Positions 26,658 to 36,713 of a DNA stretch of 64,000 nt are shown here, piece by piece. The notes beneath the pieces were generated by a model. That model saw nothing but the letters and a program-made list of their open reading frames with translations. It did not search any database and had not been told where the DNA came from. The position numbers were made by a program, and so were the translations under genes. Source of the DNA: Thaumasiovibrio sp047250365 (GTDB lineage: Bacteria; Pseudomonadota; Gammaproteobacteria; Enterobacterales; Vibrionaceae); NCBI RefSeq assembly GCF_047250365.1, contig NZ_JBLBVL010000015.1, positions 22,917 through 86,916 on the forward strand. Direction: 5' to 3'. How positions within the stretch are numbered: position 1 is the first letter of the stretch; every line of letters begins with the position of its first letter.

Positions 26658-28745
26658 TTACTTATTAGCGTTTTTCTCTTTTTGTTCAGCGATGACTGTT
26701 TCTGCAACGTTTGCAGGACATGCTGAGTAGTGAGAGAACTCCATAGAGAACTGACCACGACCAGATGTCATTGTACGTAGAGTACCGATGTAGCCGAACA
26801 TCTCAGAAAGAGGAACGTCTGCTTTGATACGTACGCCAGTAGTACCAGCTTGCTGATCTTTGATCATACCACGACGACGGTTAAGGTCACCGATAACATC
26901 ACCAACGTGATCTTCTGGAGTGAACACGTCAACGTGCATGATAGGCTCAAGAAGCTGAGCACCAGCTTTAGGCATAGACTGACGGAATGCACCTTTCGCT
27001 GCGATTTCGAATGCTACTGCAGATGAATCGACTGCGTGGAAGCCACCGTCGAATAGCTCAACTTCAACGTCTAGCGTTGGGAAGCCTGCAAGAACACCAT
27101 TTTCCATCATGCCAGCAAAACCTTTCTCGATTGCAGGCCAGAATTCTTTAGGTACGTTACCACCAACAACAGATGATGTGAACGTGAAGCCAGAGTTAGG
27201 CTCACCTGGTTTGATACGGTAATCGATCTTACCGAACTGACCAGAACCACCAGACTGTTTCTTATGCGTGTAGCTATCTTCAATTGCTTGAGTAATAGTT
27301 TCACGGTAAGCAACCTGAGGCTGACCAACAATTAGGTCAACACCGTAAGTACGCTTAAGGATATCAACTTTAATGTCTAGGTGAAGCTCACCCATACCTT
27401 TAAGGATGGTTTCGCCTGAATCTTCATCAGTCTCAACTTGGAACGATGGATCTTCTGCAACCATCTTACCGATAGCGATACCCATTTTCTCGCTGCCGCC
27501 TTTATCTTTTGGAGATACAGCGATAGAGATTACTGGTTCTGGGAAGATCATTGGCTCAAGCGTACACTCGTGCTTAACATCACATAGAGTGTGACCAGTT
27601 TGAACGTTCTTCATACCTACTACAGCGATGATGTCACCCGCTTGAGCAGTAGTTAGTTCGTTACGCTCATCTGCTTGCATCTCAACCATACGGCCGATAC
27701 GCTCAGTTTTACCTGTTGCAGAGTTAAGGATAGTGTCACCTTTGTTCATCACACCTGAGTAGATACGGATGAAAGTAAGGGCACCGAAACGGTCGTCCAT
27801 AATTTTGAACGCAAGCGCTTTTAGTGGTTCTTCAGCTGATACCGTTGCTACTTCGCCAGTTGGCTCACCAGTTTCTGGATCAGTTAGTGGCTGAGGATCA
27901 ACTTCAGTTGGTGATGGTAGGTAGTCTACTACCGCATCAAGAAGAAGTTGCATACCTTTGTTCTTGAACGCAGAACCACAGTAAGTTGGGAAGAACGCTA
28001 GGTCACGAGTACCTTTACGGATACAACGCTTAATGTCTTCAACAGAAGGCTCTTCACCTTCCATGTAAGCTTCCATTAGGTCATCGTCTTGCTCAACAGC
28101 AGTTTCGATTAGCTCTTCACGGTACTGTTCTACTTCATCAACCATATCCGCTGGGATTTCTTTGATTTCGTAGTTTTCTGGAAGACCAGTGTCATCCCAA
28201 ACGAACGCTTGACGGCTTAGTAGGTCAACAACACCAACGAACTCGTCTTCACGGCCGATTGGTAGAACCATTACTAACGGGTTTGCACCTAGAACGTTTT
28301 TAACTTGGTCACAAACGTTAAAGAAATCTGCACCCATACGGTCTAGTTTGTTAACGAAAATCAGACGAGCAACTTCTGATTCGTTAGCGTAACGCCAGTT
28401 GGTTTCTGACTGAGGCTCAACGCCGCCAGAACCACAGAATACACCAACACCACCATCAAGAACTTTAAGAGAACGGTATACTTCAACGGTGAAGTCAACG
28501 TGTCCTGGAGTATCGATAACGTTTAGACGGTGGTTGTTCCAGAAACAGCTAACTGCTGCTGACTGGATAGTAATACCACGCTCAGCTTCCTGTTCCATGA
28601 AGTCAGTGGTTGATTCGCCATCATGAACTTCACCAGTCTTGTGGATCTGGCCAGTTAGCTTAAGGATACGCTCGGTAGTGGTAGTTTTACCCGCATCAAC
28701 GTGCGCGAAAATACCAATGTTTCTGTATTTTGATAAATCAGTCAT
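26658..28745 (-). CDS. fusA: Translation elongation factor G
   Basis: Ribosomal translocase GTPase of 695 aa, full length. G1 is AHVDAGKTTT, switch II is DTPGHVDFT, and NKLDRMG is the guanine-specificity motif; the other four domains follow to a normal C-terminus. It is not beside rpsL, rpsG or tuf, so it is probably the second, stand-alone EF-G gene (fusA2) found in Vibrionaceae, in addition to the copy in the str operon. Whether it serves elongation or recycling cannot be told here. Confidence 0.93.
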   Translation of the reverse strand: MTDLSKYRNIGIFAHVDAGKTTTTERILKLTGQIHKTGEVHDGESTTDFMEQEAERGITIQSAAVSCFWNNHRLNVIDTPGHVDFTVEVYRSLKVLDGGVGVFCGSGGVEPQSETNWRYANESEVARLIFVNKLDRMGADFFNVCDQVKNVLGANPLVMVLPIGREDEFVGVVDLLSRQAFVWDDTGLPENYEIKEIPADMVDEVEQYREELIETAVEQDDDLMEAYMEGEEPSVEDIKRCIRKGTRDLAFFPTYCGSAFKNKGMQLLLDAVVDYLPSPTEVDPQPLTDPETGEPTGEVATVSAEEPLKALAFKIMDDRFGALTFIRIYSGVMNKGDTILNSATGKTERIGRMVEMQADERNELTTAQAGDIIAVVGMKNVQTGHTLCDVKHECTLEPMIFPEPVISIAVSPKDKGGSEKMGIAIGKMVAEDPSFQVETDEDSGETILKGMGELHLDIKVDILKRTYGVDLIVGQPQVAYRETITQAIEDSYTHKKQSGGSGQFGKIDYRIKPGEPNSGFTFTSSVVGGNVPKEFWPAIEKGFAGMMENGVLAGFPTLDVEVELFDGGFHAVDSSAVAFEIAAKGAFRQSMPKAGAQLLEPIMHVDVFTPEDHVGDVIGDLNRRRGMIKDQQAGTTGVRIKADVPLSEMFGYIGTLRTMTSGRGQFSMEFSHYSACPANVAETVIAEQKEKNANK

Positions 28746-29231
28746 TGTTTTACTCTAACAATTACGGTCACTATTAGGGTGTGAAGTATAACGCGAGAAT
28801 TTAAATCGCGTTAGTGATTCGCTGCTTTTGTTGGTTCTCACTATGTTAAGCGGACAGTTTACGACCATAACAGCAGCAAATTGCTCAGAAAACCAACTCT
28901 CAAGTAGACTTAGCTGGTGATTCTACGCCAAATCACCACCACATTGCGAGTCTTTCATGTCAACAAATCGCACTTTTCTTGCTGATTAAGCGTAGAGCCC
29001 CTAACAAGAGATAGCAAACCAACGTTAAAAAACACTGATTACCGCCTTGTTAGATGTCTTAATAATGCGACATCTACGGTAGTAACAACATTAAAATCTG
29101 TGTATTGACTCGGTTTTTTCAACCCCTCCCCTTTATTACCTAATCAGCTTCAGATCACAATGGATTGAGGAAAATATGCATTAATACAGAAGATTATCAA
29201 TTGCCTCATAAAGTCGGGAGAAAGGTAGGCT
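28746..29231. other. Divergent intergenic region between fusA and the TPR/GGDEF genes
   Basis: 486 bp without a gene. It must contain the two outward promoters. A TTGACT box at 29106 is a possible -35 for the plus-strand unit, but I could not pair it with a convincing -10. No strong hairpin was seen. Confidence 0.4.
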
Positions 29232-30671
29232 GTGAACCATAAGCAACGACAGTTTGAAACTAAGTTAGAAACGCTAAATTCTATCATAGAAACAGATCCG
29301 CACTCTGTACTTAACCAAGCCCGCCAACTGGAACATGAGGCACTGTTGCTAAACTATATCCAAGGTCGTGTTCAAATCTACCTGACCATCTCATTTGCAC
29401 ATTGGCATTTGATGAATTACGTCGAAGGCATCAAAGCCGTTAGAAAAGCATCAAAGCTTGAAAAAGAGCTAGATACCGATGAGAAAAGAGCGGCAGTATG
29501 TCATCTTTACGCGCTGAACTATTGGGGACAAGCCAAATACTATACCGCACAACGCTATTGGTTAGATACGCTTGAAAACGCCAGTCTAAATAGTCAATCG
29601 GAGCTAGAAATCGAAGCGTTAATCGGCCTCGGTAATGTCTGGCGAATAACCAATGCATTGCATTCCGCTGAGAAAGCACACTTACTCGCCTTAGAGCTAG
29701 CAGAAAATGCCGGGCTGAACGTTCTAACAGGAAAAGCGGCCATTTTATTGGCTTGGGACCGTAATCTGCTCAAAAACTATCAAGGGATGCTCACTGTACT
29801 GCATATCGCCGAACGACCATTACAAGGCTACCCTAGCCCAACTTGGCAAGCCGAAATCCACGATTTTCGCGCCCTCGCCTACTTAGGTTTGAATCGACTT
29901 GAAGAGGCAACACATTCGAGTCAAATGGCCATCGCGATCGCTACACAGCACAAGCTGACGTGGATGGTGGCACACTCATCTATTACCCACGCCCGTATCG
30001 CGTATTCGAGCAAACAATACGGCCTGACCTGTGATCTACTTGAAAGCGCCTTGGGTGCGGCTAAACAATTTGATCGAGGGGAGCTGCTCTCACAAATCTG
30101 CAAACTGCTATCCGAAAATGCGCAAAAGATGAATGATGAAAAGTCAGCATTAAAGTATTTCCGTCAATACCGACACTACATGATTGATTTGCTACAAGAT
30201 AAATCACTGACACTAGGAAAGGATAAAGCCAAGTCATCACTCAATGCATTAAATCAAAAAGCGTATAAAAATATTAACCGACTCAGCGCATCAATTGAAA
30301 AAGCGCGCGTATCAGTATTCAATCACTATGTGTTACAAAAAGAGTGGCAACCTTTGCTCAATACACTATCAACCAGCTCAGACGCCATTCATGTATTACT
30401 CATCACCTCTGACAACGGAGAGCAATTGAATACAATGCTGGGCGTTGCTCATAGCTGTTGTAGCGGTGCGGATAAAATGACCGTTTTAGAAAAGAAAACT
30501 ATCGCCATGGCACTCTCTAAAGATAGCTTATCTATCTCTTACACCCTGTTGTCTAACTTTATCACCAGTGTTCCTTGGAAACAGTCTTCTGTTCCACAGC
30601 TACGTGCGCTGCAACTTCACGAATTTAATCAATGGTGGTTAGGTGCGGCACTTAAGGACGTCACATGTTAG
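29232..30671 (+). CDS. TPR-repeat protein paired with a diguanylate cyclase
   Basis: Cytosolic helical-repeat protein of 479 aa, GTG start preceded by GGGAGAAAGG. Residues 1-330 form successive TPR-like helix pairs (for example YVEGIKAVRKASKLEKEL and LHSAEKAHLLALELAENAG). The C-terminal 150 residues (HVLLITSDNG...) match no domain I know; there is no GGDEF, EAL or kinase motif. The stop overlaps the start of the next gene by 7 bp, so the two proteins are probably made together, perhaps as an interacting regulator pair. Confidence 0.7.
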   Translation: MNHKQRQFETKLETLNSIIETDPHSVLNQARQLEHEALLLNYIQGRVQIYLTISFAHWHLMNYVEGIKAVRKASKLEKELDTDEKRAAVCHLYALNYWGQAKYYTAQRYWLDTLENASLNSQSELEIEALIGLGNVWRITNALHSAEKAHLLALELAENAGLNVLTGKAAILLAWDRNLLKNYQGMLTVLHIAERPLQGYPSPTWQAEIHDFRALAYLGLNRLEEATHSSQMAIAIATQHKLTWMVAHSSITHARIAYSSKQYGLTCDLLESALGAAKQFDRGELLSQICKLLSENAQKMNDEKSALKYFRQYRHYMIDLLQDKSLTLGKDKAKSSLNALNQKAYKNINRLSASIEKARVSVFNHYVLQKEWQPLLNTLSTSSDAIHVLLITSDNGEQLNTMLGVAHSCCSGADKMTVLEKKTIAMALSKDSLSISYTLLSNFITSVPWKQSSVPQLRALQLHEFNQWWLGAALKDVTC

Positions 30672-32188
30672 AGTTAAATTCCCCTTCACCATCCCTAAAA
30701 ACACCGCAACCTTTTGGCCCATTATTAAAAGGCAATAAGCCAGCCTTAAACGACGCGGTGCACTACGCTAGCCAAGGGCTGTTACAGCAAGCCAAAGATG
30801 CTTTAGATACCTATGAAGAAATACGTCAGTTTCCAGAAGATGTTGATACAACCTTCGAAGGCTACATTCTTATTTACCAATATTACTGTGATCACAGTTA
30901 CTATGAGCAAGCATTAGCGCTCCTAAATCGTATTGTCGATATAGCGACTCAATATGGCCGTGTCGACTACTTTTCTGCCGCCACCATCGGAATGGGAAAC
31001 CTCTGCGAGATATATGGCAAACCTAATCAAGCACTAAAATTTTATAGTATCGTGCGTGGTTTGATGCCGACAATTATGGATGCAGAAAGCGCACTACAAG
31101 TTCATCTCCACTTTTTAAGTTGCTGTATTACCCTGAATAAAAGACATAGCGCTCAGCATCATTTAGAGCGTTGCTTAGAACTAAGTGAACAGTGCAAACA
31201 GCCCGTCTATTTTAATAGTATTTTGTATTACCAAGCTGTGCTCTCGCGCTTAAATGGTAACAAGCGCCAAGCCTTAATCTCTCTTAGCCAAATATCTCAT
31301 CAAGCGGCACAATTTGATTCAATTTGGCTCTACCTCGAAAGCAAGCGTGAAGTTGCTAACTGCCTTATTGAAGCAAATCGGCCTGAACTGGCACAGATTA
31401 TTATGGAAAAATGCGTTTACTATGCTCGATTACATGGCAACCAAAACACACTTAGACGGATGCTCGTTACACTGAGTTTAGCTTTAGAAGCCAGTGGGCA
31501 GTTCGAACACGCATTGCAAGTCGAGAAACAAATCTTACCTATTGAAATGCAAACCATCTCTCGCATTCCAATTAGCGAGCTTGGCGGCTACACCCTACGC
31601 AAACTGTACCATTGCGAAATTCAGATAAAACTCGCCTTATCTGAACAAAAAAATGCTGAGCTCATCGAGCACTCTCGGCAGCAGAAGCATCAAATGCAGG
31701 CACTCAAAAAAGAGACATTATTAGATCCGCTAACCGGCCTGTATAATCGACGCTGGCTTGATGCAACGTTGTTACAACTCAATGCGTTTGAGCAAGATAT
31801 CACTATCGTTATTCTCGATATTGACTACTTTAAAGAGATCAATGATACCCACTCTCACCTAGCTGGTGACAATGTGCTCCGCCAAATTGCAACCATCATA
31901 AAGCAACAATTTAAGCCTTTCCACTGCTGCCGCTTTGGCGGAGAAGAGTTTATTATCGTCATGCCAGACACCAGCCAAGCTGATGCCTACCAATTAACAG
32001 AAGCATGTCGAAAAGCTATTTCTGCATCGCCTTGGTGCCACATTTTGGGAGAACAAGGCTTAACTGTTAGCGCTGGCATCGCATCAAATCATACCAATAT
32101 GCCTATCGAACCACTGCTGCAAGACGCAGACGCTGCGCTGTATAAAGCAAAAAACAATGGTCGCAACCAAACCTGTATTTATCGTTAA
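30665..32188 (+). CDS. TPR-containing diguanylate cyclase (GGDEF)
   Basis: Protein of 507 aa that should make cyclic di-GMP. The first 310 residues are TPR-like repeats without a signal peptide or membrane helix. A short coiled-coil linker (NAELIEHSRQQKHQMQ) leads into a GGDEF domain with DPLTGLYNRRWLD, ILDIDYFKEIND and the active-site loop RFGGEEF. The residues expected at the RxxD inhibitory I-site, five before the loop, are not present, so product feedback may be lost. The start lies inside the end of the preceding TPR gene. Confidence 0.9.
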   Translation: MLELNSPSPSLKTPQPFGPLLKGNKPALNDAVHYASQGLLQQAKDALDTYEEIRQFPEDVDTTFEGYILIYQYYCDHSYYEQALALLNRIVDIATQYGRVDYFSAATIGMGNLCEIYGKPNQALKFYSIVRGLMPTIMDAESALQVHLHFLSCCITLNKRHSAQHHLERCLELSEQCKQPVYFNSILYYQAVLSRLNGNKRQALISLSQISHQAAQFDSIWLYLESKREVANCLIEANRPELAQIIMEKCVYYARLHGNQNTLRRMLVTLSLALEASGQFEHALQVEKQILPIEMQTISRIPISELGGYTLRKLYHCEIQIKLALSEQKNAELIEHSRQQKHQMQALKKETLLDPLTGLYNRRWLDATLLQLNAFEQDITIVILDIDYFKEINDTHSHLAGDNVLRQIATIIKQQFKPFHCCRFGGEEFIIVMPDTSQADAYQLTEACRKAISASPWCHILGEQGLTVSAGIASNHTNMPIEPLLQDADAALYKAKNNGRNQTCIYR

Positions 32189-32194
32189 CCGTAG

Positions 32195-32225
32195 ATAAGC
32201 CACAACACACCTTGTCGTGGCTTAT
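32195..32225 (+). other. Hairpin after the diguanylate cyclase gene
   Basis: ATAAGCCAC pairs with GTGGCTTAT around a 13-base loop, 7 bp after the stop codon. A-rich sequence, not a T-run, follows, so it is at best an imperfect terminator. Confidence 0.5.
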
Positions 32226-32312
32226 AAAAAGAAGCTAACTATTGCGTTCTACTCTCAACTGGATTTCGCAATGAACCGCGAATTGTTCAAACAATTAACG
32301 CAATAAATGCGT

Positions 32313-34196
32313 TTACCGATCGCCAGTACGATACTGAATGCCCGCTCCTTTCAGTAATTCCAATTGCGATGAAACACGGGCAGTAAAGACTGCCCAATCC
32401 TTATTTTCACTCATGGACCACGCATTTTCAGCGATGGCAAAAAGCCTTGGGTACAGTAAATACTCAAGTGATGGGGTATCTTTGACATACTCGCTCCAAA
32501 CCAGGGCTTGCGTGCCAAGCACACGATGAGATTCAACCCCTTCGGTTATTTCAAAGTGGTAAGCGCGTTTTAAATCCAATGCATTAGCCCAAAGAACCCC
32601 ATACTCATGAATATCATTATTCCACGCCATATCAAGGTATGTGTATTGGGCCGGACACATAACAACGTTATGCCCTTGCTGAGCAGCCTTAATGCCTTCA
32701 TCTCTCCCCGACCACGCATAAACCATGGCTGACGTATCGGCTTTATCCCCTTTCGCGGCCTCTTCCCAAACGGCAAGTTGCTTGTTTTTATTCGATAAGT
32801 AGTTTTGCAGATGCTTGATAAGATGTCCTTCTAAATCCCTTACGCCATTTAGCCCCAACTTGGTCACCATCTCATGACAGGCTGGCGACTTTTCCCACAC
32901 ATGTTGAGGAACCTCATCGCCACCCAAATGAATAACCTGAGAAGGAAACAGTTCGCAGACCTCAGCAAGAATGGTTTCTAACACTTGATAAGTACCCACT
33001 AACCCAGGATTTAGCACATTATCTTGATACTGTTGTATTGAGACATATTGAGACTCATCTTCTTTTTCAATTAATTGTTCAGGAAGAGACTGAATTAAGG
33101 CTCTAGCATGTCCAGGAATATCGATCTCTGGAATTATCGTGATTTCTCGTTCAGCGGCATACTGAATGATTTCTCGTATTTGAGCTTTCGTATAGTAGCC
33201 ACCGCTTCGGTCAGGTCCGGATCCAAACTGTGGAGCCAGCACTTCACTTTCTCCTCGCCACCCTCCAACTTGGGTCAATTGGGGGTATGCATCGATCTCT
33301 ATACGCCACCCTTCATCATCCGTTAAGTGCCAGTGAAACACGTTAAGCTTTAACCAGACCATTTGGTCCAATAACTGTTTTATCGAATCAACCGTAAAAA
33401 ATGACCGTGCGCAATCCAAAAACTGCCCTCGATAACTAAATCGTGGCTTATCGACAATTTGACCGCAGGCAACACGTCCTGCCGATGTCTCTAAAAGGTG
33501 CGCTAAGGAGACTAATGCATATAAATATCCGGCTGAACCCGATGCAGTAACAACCACTTGTTCAACACCAATATCGAGACGATAACCTTCACGATCCAGC
33601 GTTTCGTCTTCTTCAAATACCACTATTGCGTGCGATGGCACTACCTCAGGGATTCTCTGCTTAATACGTAGACTAAACCAATCTAGGGCCTTTTCCGTTA
33701 ATGGAGACCTCCCTGCACTTGTGATAGATGATGGCTGCATCCAAAAGCCTGGCGTAACTCGGCTTATTTCTGGCTGGGGAATAATACCTGAGATTGGCAA
33801 CGGCCATTCCATCTTTGATTTCAGAAGATCATGTGGCTGGGGCATATTATTTACCCCTTCTTCAACGACAACCGTACCTGATGGTATTCTGAGGTAGGCG
33901 CCAATTGGTCGTTCCATCAAGTTATATAGCGCACTCGTTTCTGTTTCTAGTGTTACCTGCCATACCTCTCCAGCCTGAAGCACCATACTTATTGGCGGCG
34001 CCAACTCAATATGAGAACCAATCTGTTTTATCACCGTTCCGTTGATAATACGATCAGCGTTAATGAAACGTGGCATACTAAGACAGAGTACGAACTCATT
34101 TAGGCTCTCGGCACTGTTATTACATAGTTCCAGTGAGAACTTAATATACTGCTCTCGATTTTCATGAATAATGAAATTTAATACATAATTAGACAC
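32313..34196 (-). CDS. GH20 beta-N-acetylhexosaminidase
   Basis: Glycoside hydrolase family 20 enzyme of 627 aa that removes terminal N-acetylhexosamine, probably from chitin oligosaccharides. The catalytic pair is Asp427-Glu428 in HLGGDEVP; the substrate pocket motifs NVFHWHLTDDEGWRIEI, IPEIDIPGHA and VYAWSG are intact. No signal peptide is visible, which fits a cytosolic exo-enzyme acting on imported oligomers, as known for Vibrio chitin catabolism. No chitin-uptake genes lie in the window; the gene is monocistronic. Confidence 0.92.
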   Translation of the reverse strand: MSNYVLNFIIHENREQYIKFSLELCNNSAESLNEFVLCLSMPRFINADRIINGTVIKQIGSHIELAPPISMVLQAGEVWQVTLETETSALYNLMERPIGAYLRIPSGTVVVEEGVNNMPQPHDLLKSKMEWPLPISGIIPQPEISRVTPGFWMQPSSITSAGRSPLTEKALDWFSLRIKQRIPEVVPSHAIVVFEEDETLDREGYRLDIGVEQVVVTASGSAGYLYALVSLAHLLETSAGRVACGQIVDKPRFSYRGQFLDCARSFFTVDSIKQLLDQMVWLKLNVFHWHLTDDEGWRIEIDAYPQLTQVGGWRGESEVLAPQFGSGPDRSGGYYTKAQIREIIQYAAEREITIIPEIDIPGHARALIQSLPEQLIEKEDESQYVSIQQYQDNVLNPGLVGTYQVLETILAEVCELFPSQVIHLGGDEVPQHVWEKSPACHEMVTKLGLNGVRDLEGHLIKHLQNYLSNKNKQLAVWEEAAKGDKADTSAMVYAWSGRDEGIKAAQQGHNVVMCPAQYTYLDMAWNNDIHEYGVLWANALDLKRAYHFEITEGVESHRVLGTQALVWSEYVKDTPSLEYLLYPRLFAIAENAWSMSENKDWAVFTARVSSQLELLKGAGIQYRTGDR

Positions 34197-34434
34197 AGTC
34201 GGTCTCCACCTTAATAAGTCTTAACAAATATTATTCAGCACACGTGCATATATATAGCAACATTAGCACCCTCTATAGTTAAAAGGTGAGTCATTTTATA
34301 GGCACCAATCGCAGTGTTTACGTATATGCGAGCATCTTCACACCTTCCATTTTATCAACAGAAGTGAAAGCTATTTATTTCAGAACGGTCTATAACAGAA
34401 AGGTGCCATACTTAGTCTAAGAAAGGAGTGGGAA

Positions 34435-34983
34435 ATGTTAAAGCATCTACTTATTTTAGGGGGCCTCTCTCTTATTATTGGCTGCACTTCTGCACCGACT
34501 ACTGACTTCAACCCTGATAGTAATTTTAGTGCGCTAAGAAGCTATCAGCTTGAGGAGCAAAGCGATCCTACCTCGCTCGATTTACAGCGAATGCAACAGG
34601 CACTCACACAGCAGCTAGCCATAAAAGGATTCATTCGCAGTGACGCCAACGCTGATCTTAAGATACGCTTTGGTATCAAATCTATCACCGAGCTGCAATC
34701 TTATGGCTCTAGCTTTGGTATTGGTTATGGGTCCAGAAACGTTGGGGTTGGTATTCGTACCCCCCAGCAATATAGAGAAATTAGTTACGGTAAACTCATT
34801 ATTGAGGTAATTAATCAAAAAAGTAATCAAGTGATATGGCAGGCAATGTCAAATAAGCAACTCAATCAATCATTGAAAGGTGACGAGCGACGTCAATTCA
34901 TCGATGCACAAGTCACGCAAATGATGCATCTCTACCCTGTTCACTCTGTGCAACCGACAAATAAAAATATGCGCATAAATTAA
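34435..34983 (+). CDS. DUF4136-type lipoprotein
   Basis: Lipoprotein of 182 aa with a short signal and lipobox LIIGC (Cys17). The body fits the DUF4136 pattern: NFSALRSYQL near the N-terminus, a central Gly/Ser-rich stretch (SYGSSFGIGYGSRNVGVGI) and GKLIIEVINQKSNQVIWQA before the C-terminus. Ribosome site AAGGAG lies 8 bases upstream. Envelope role unknown. Confidence 0.78.
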   Translation: MLKHLLILGGLSLIIGCTSAPTTDFNPDSNFSALRSYQLEEQSDPTSLDLQRMQQALTQQLAIKGFIRSDANADLKIRFGIKSITELQSYGSSFGIGYGSRNVGVGIRTPQQYREISYGKLIIEVINQKSNQVIWQAMSNKQLNQSLKGDERRQFIDAQVTQMMHLYPVHSVQPTNKNMRIN

Positions 34984-35051
34984 AAACAAAACATAGGTTA
35001 TTTGACTTACATTTGAGAATAAAAACAAAACATAGACATTCTTTCTCAAAT
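34981..35051. repeat. 16-bp direct repeat with an interleaved inverted repeat
   Basis: TAAAAACAAAACATAG occurs at 34981-34996 and 35020-35035. Overlapping it, ATTTGAGAA (35011-35019) is complementary to TTCTCAAAT (35043-35051). The first copy covers the stop codon of the lipoprotein gene. There is no T-run. Possibly a local duplication or an RNA fold. Confidence 0.5.
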
Positions 35052-35251
35052 ATAATACGCAATAGCAATAGAATCATACCCAATCATTAATGATTAAAGC
35101 TCATCAGACCAGGCGGTATATAACTAAAATACAATAGCATTTTGCACCATAAAAACTATCACACCTAAACATCCAGATAATGAGACATTAAAAATAGTCA
35201 TGATTCATATACTCATTACTAATTACTTCCAATGTTTTATAGGGTAAATGT

Positions 35252-35800
35252 ATGCGGTATATTCTCATTTTATCTTTTGTGCTATTTTCTTCATCAATAT
35301 TTGCGCAAGGTGTAAGCAATGCCCTTCGATTTGGTGGTTGGTCTATGCATTTAGAAGATCCTTCAATTAACAATGCGCCCGAATATAATGAAGACAATTT
35401 TGGTGTGGGAGCTGATATTGGTTTAACTAAGCTAGGGAACTGGCACTTACAATTATCATTTTCCTATCTTAAGGACTCCTTTGACCAAAACCTTTATGCA
35501 GGCGGCATTACATTTGACCGCCCTCTTAATCTATACTTAGGCAAATGGTCTTTTGCTATAGGTGCATCTCTCGGTATCCAATCCCGATCTATTGCACACA
35601 GTCGCAATGGCGAATTCACCGAATTGAAACGGGAAGTGTTACCCATGATACTGCCCTATTCACGCGCATCGTATGGTAACCTGTTCATGCTATTCTCCGT
35701 TATTCCTCAAATAGAGCGTAAAAATAACGTGGCTACAGGTGAAACCAAATATGAGATTAAAAAACCGGTTATTTTTTGGCAAATGGGTTACTCATTTTAG
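35252..35800 (+). CDS. Small outer-membrane beta-barrel-like protein
   Basis: Exported protein of 182 aa; signal peptide ends IFAQG. The mature part shows alternating beta-strand sequence (WHLQLSFSYL, WSFAIGASLGIQ, FMLFSVIPQIE) and ends with Tyr-Ser-Phe, the usual outer-membrane insertion signal. About eight strands are possible, PagP-like in size, but no PagP active-site pattern is recognised. Function unknown. Confidence 0.65.
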   Translation: MRYILILSFVLFSSSIFAQGVSNALRFGGWSMHLEDPSINNAPEYNEDNFGVGADIGLTKLGNWHLQLSFSYLKDSFDQNLYAGGITFDRPLNLYLGKWSFAIGASLGIQSRSIAHSRNGEFTELKREVLPMILPYSRASYGNLFMLFSVIPQIERKNNVATGETKYEIKKPVIFWQMGYSF

Positions 35801-35895
35801 CCCTGTAACAGGGCTAAACAATGCTGGAAGTTTGATGCACTATCGTATGTAGCGTTTTATCGCACCACGACCGCAGTGAATCAAACCTAGCGCTC

Positions 35896-36516
35896 CTAAT
35901 GCTCCGCCGAAGCCAATATAGCTCCCATGGCAACAAAGGTGACTCCAAATATTCTATTTTGAAGTTTTACCATTGAAGGGCTTTGGAAAAAGCGTTTCAC
36001 ACTTCGAGCTAATGACGCATAAAACACCATCACTAAGCAATCTATAACCAACACCGTTAAGCCCAAAATAATGTACTGCTGTGTTGCAGCGATATCGGAA
36101 GAAATGAACTGCGGCAAAAACGCAGCAAGGAAAATGATTGATTTAGGGTTCATCAAATTAACTAAAAAACCCTGCTTAACAATCTCGATTGAAGTGTCTG
36201 TATTCACAGTCACTTCATCATTTTCGAGTTCACTCTTACTGAAAATTTTAACGATGCCTAAATACACTAAATAAGCAGCACCACAATACTTTACTGCCGT
36301 AAAAGCGACAGCAGATGAAGCCAACAACGCCCCCAGCCCCAAAGACACAATGAGCAAATGCACCATCAGCGCCAATTGTAAGCCAACAATATTTTTCATA
36401 GCGGTAGAAATACCACTACTTAATGTATTACTAATTGTCGCCACCATACCTGCCCCAGGAGCAAAGCTAAATACGACACAAGCAGCAACAAAAGTCAGCC
36501 AAATAGACAACGTCAT
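35896..36516 (-). CDS. LysE/RhtB-family amino-acid exporter
   Basis: Six-helix inner-membrane exporter of 206 aa. FAPGAGMVATISNTLSSG is the family N-terminal motif, with FLVNLMNPKSIIFLAAFLPQF in the middle. Substrates in the family include threonine, homoserine and lysine; this one is not assigned. It is one of three members in the window (also 37876-38490 and 63075-63704), all in different contexts. Confidence 0.85.
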   Translation of the reverse strand: MTLSIWLTFVAACVVFSFAPGAGMVATISNTLSSGISTAMKNIVGLQLALMVHLLIVSLGLGALLASSAVAFTAVKYCGAAYLVYLGIVKIFSKSELENDEVTVNTDTSIEIVKQGFLVNLMNPKSIIFLAAFLPQFISSDIAATQQYIILGLTVLVIDCLVMVFYASLARSVKRFFQSPSMVKLQNRIFGVTFVAMGAILASAEH

Positions 36517-36713
36517 TCGTTTAATCCCACGCTATATAACAACAGAATGTGGCCATTAATCAGCCACGACAACACATCACGATTCCATTTTGGACCGTAG
36601 TCAGGTAATGGAATGGCGCTAAAATTAACATGGGAATTGATAGCTGTCACTTGATATATCTACCTAAAAAGAAAGGCCGCTAACGCGACCTCTAAGTTAA
36701 GCACAATAACAGA

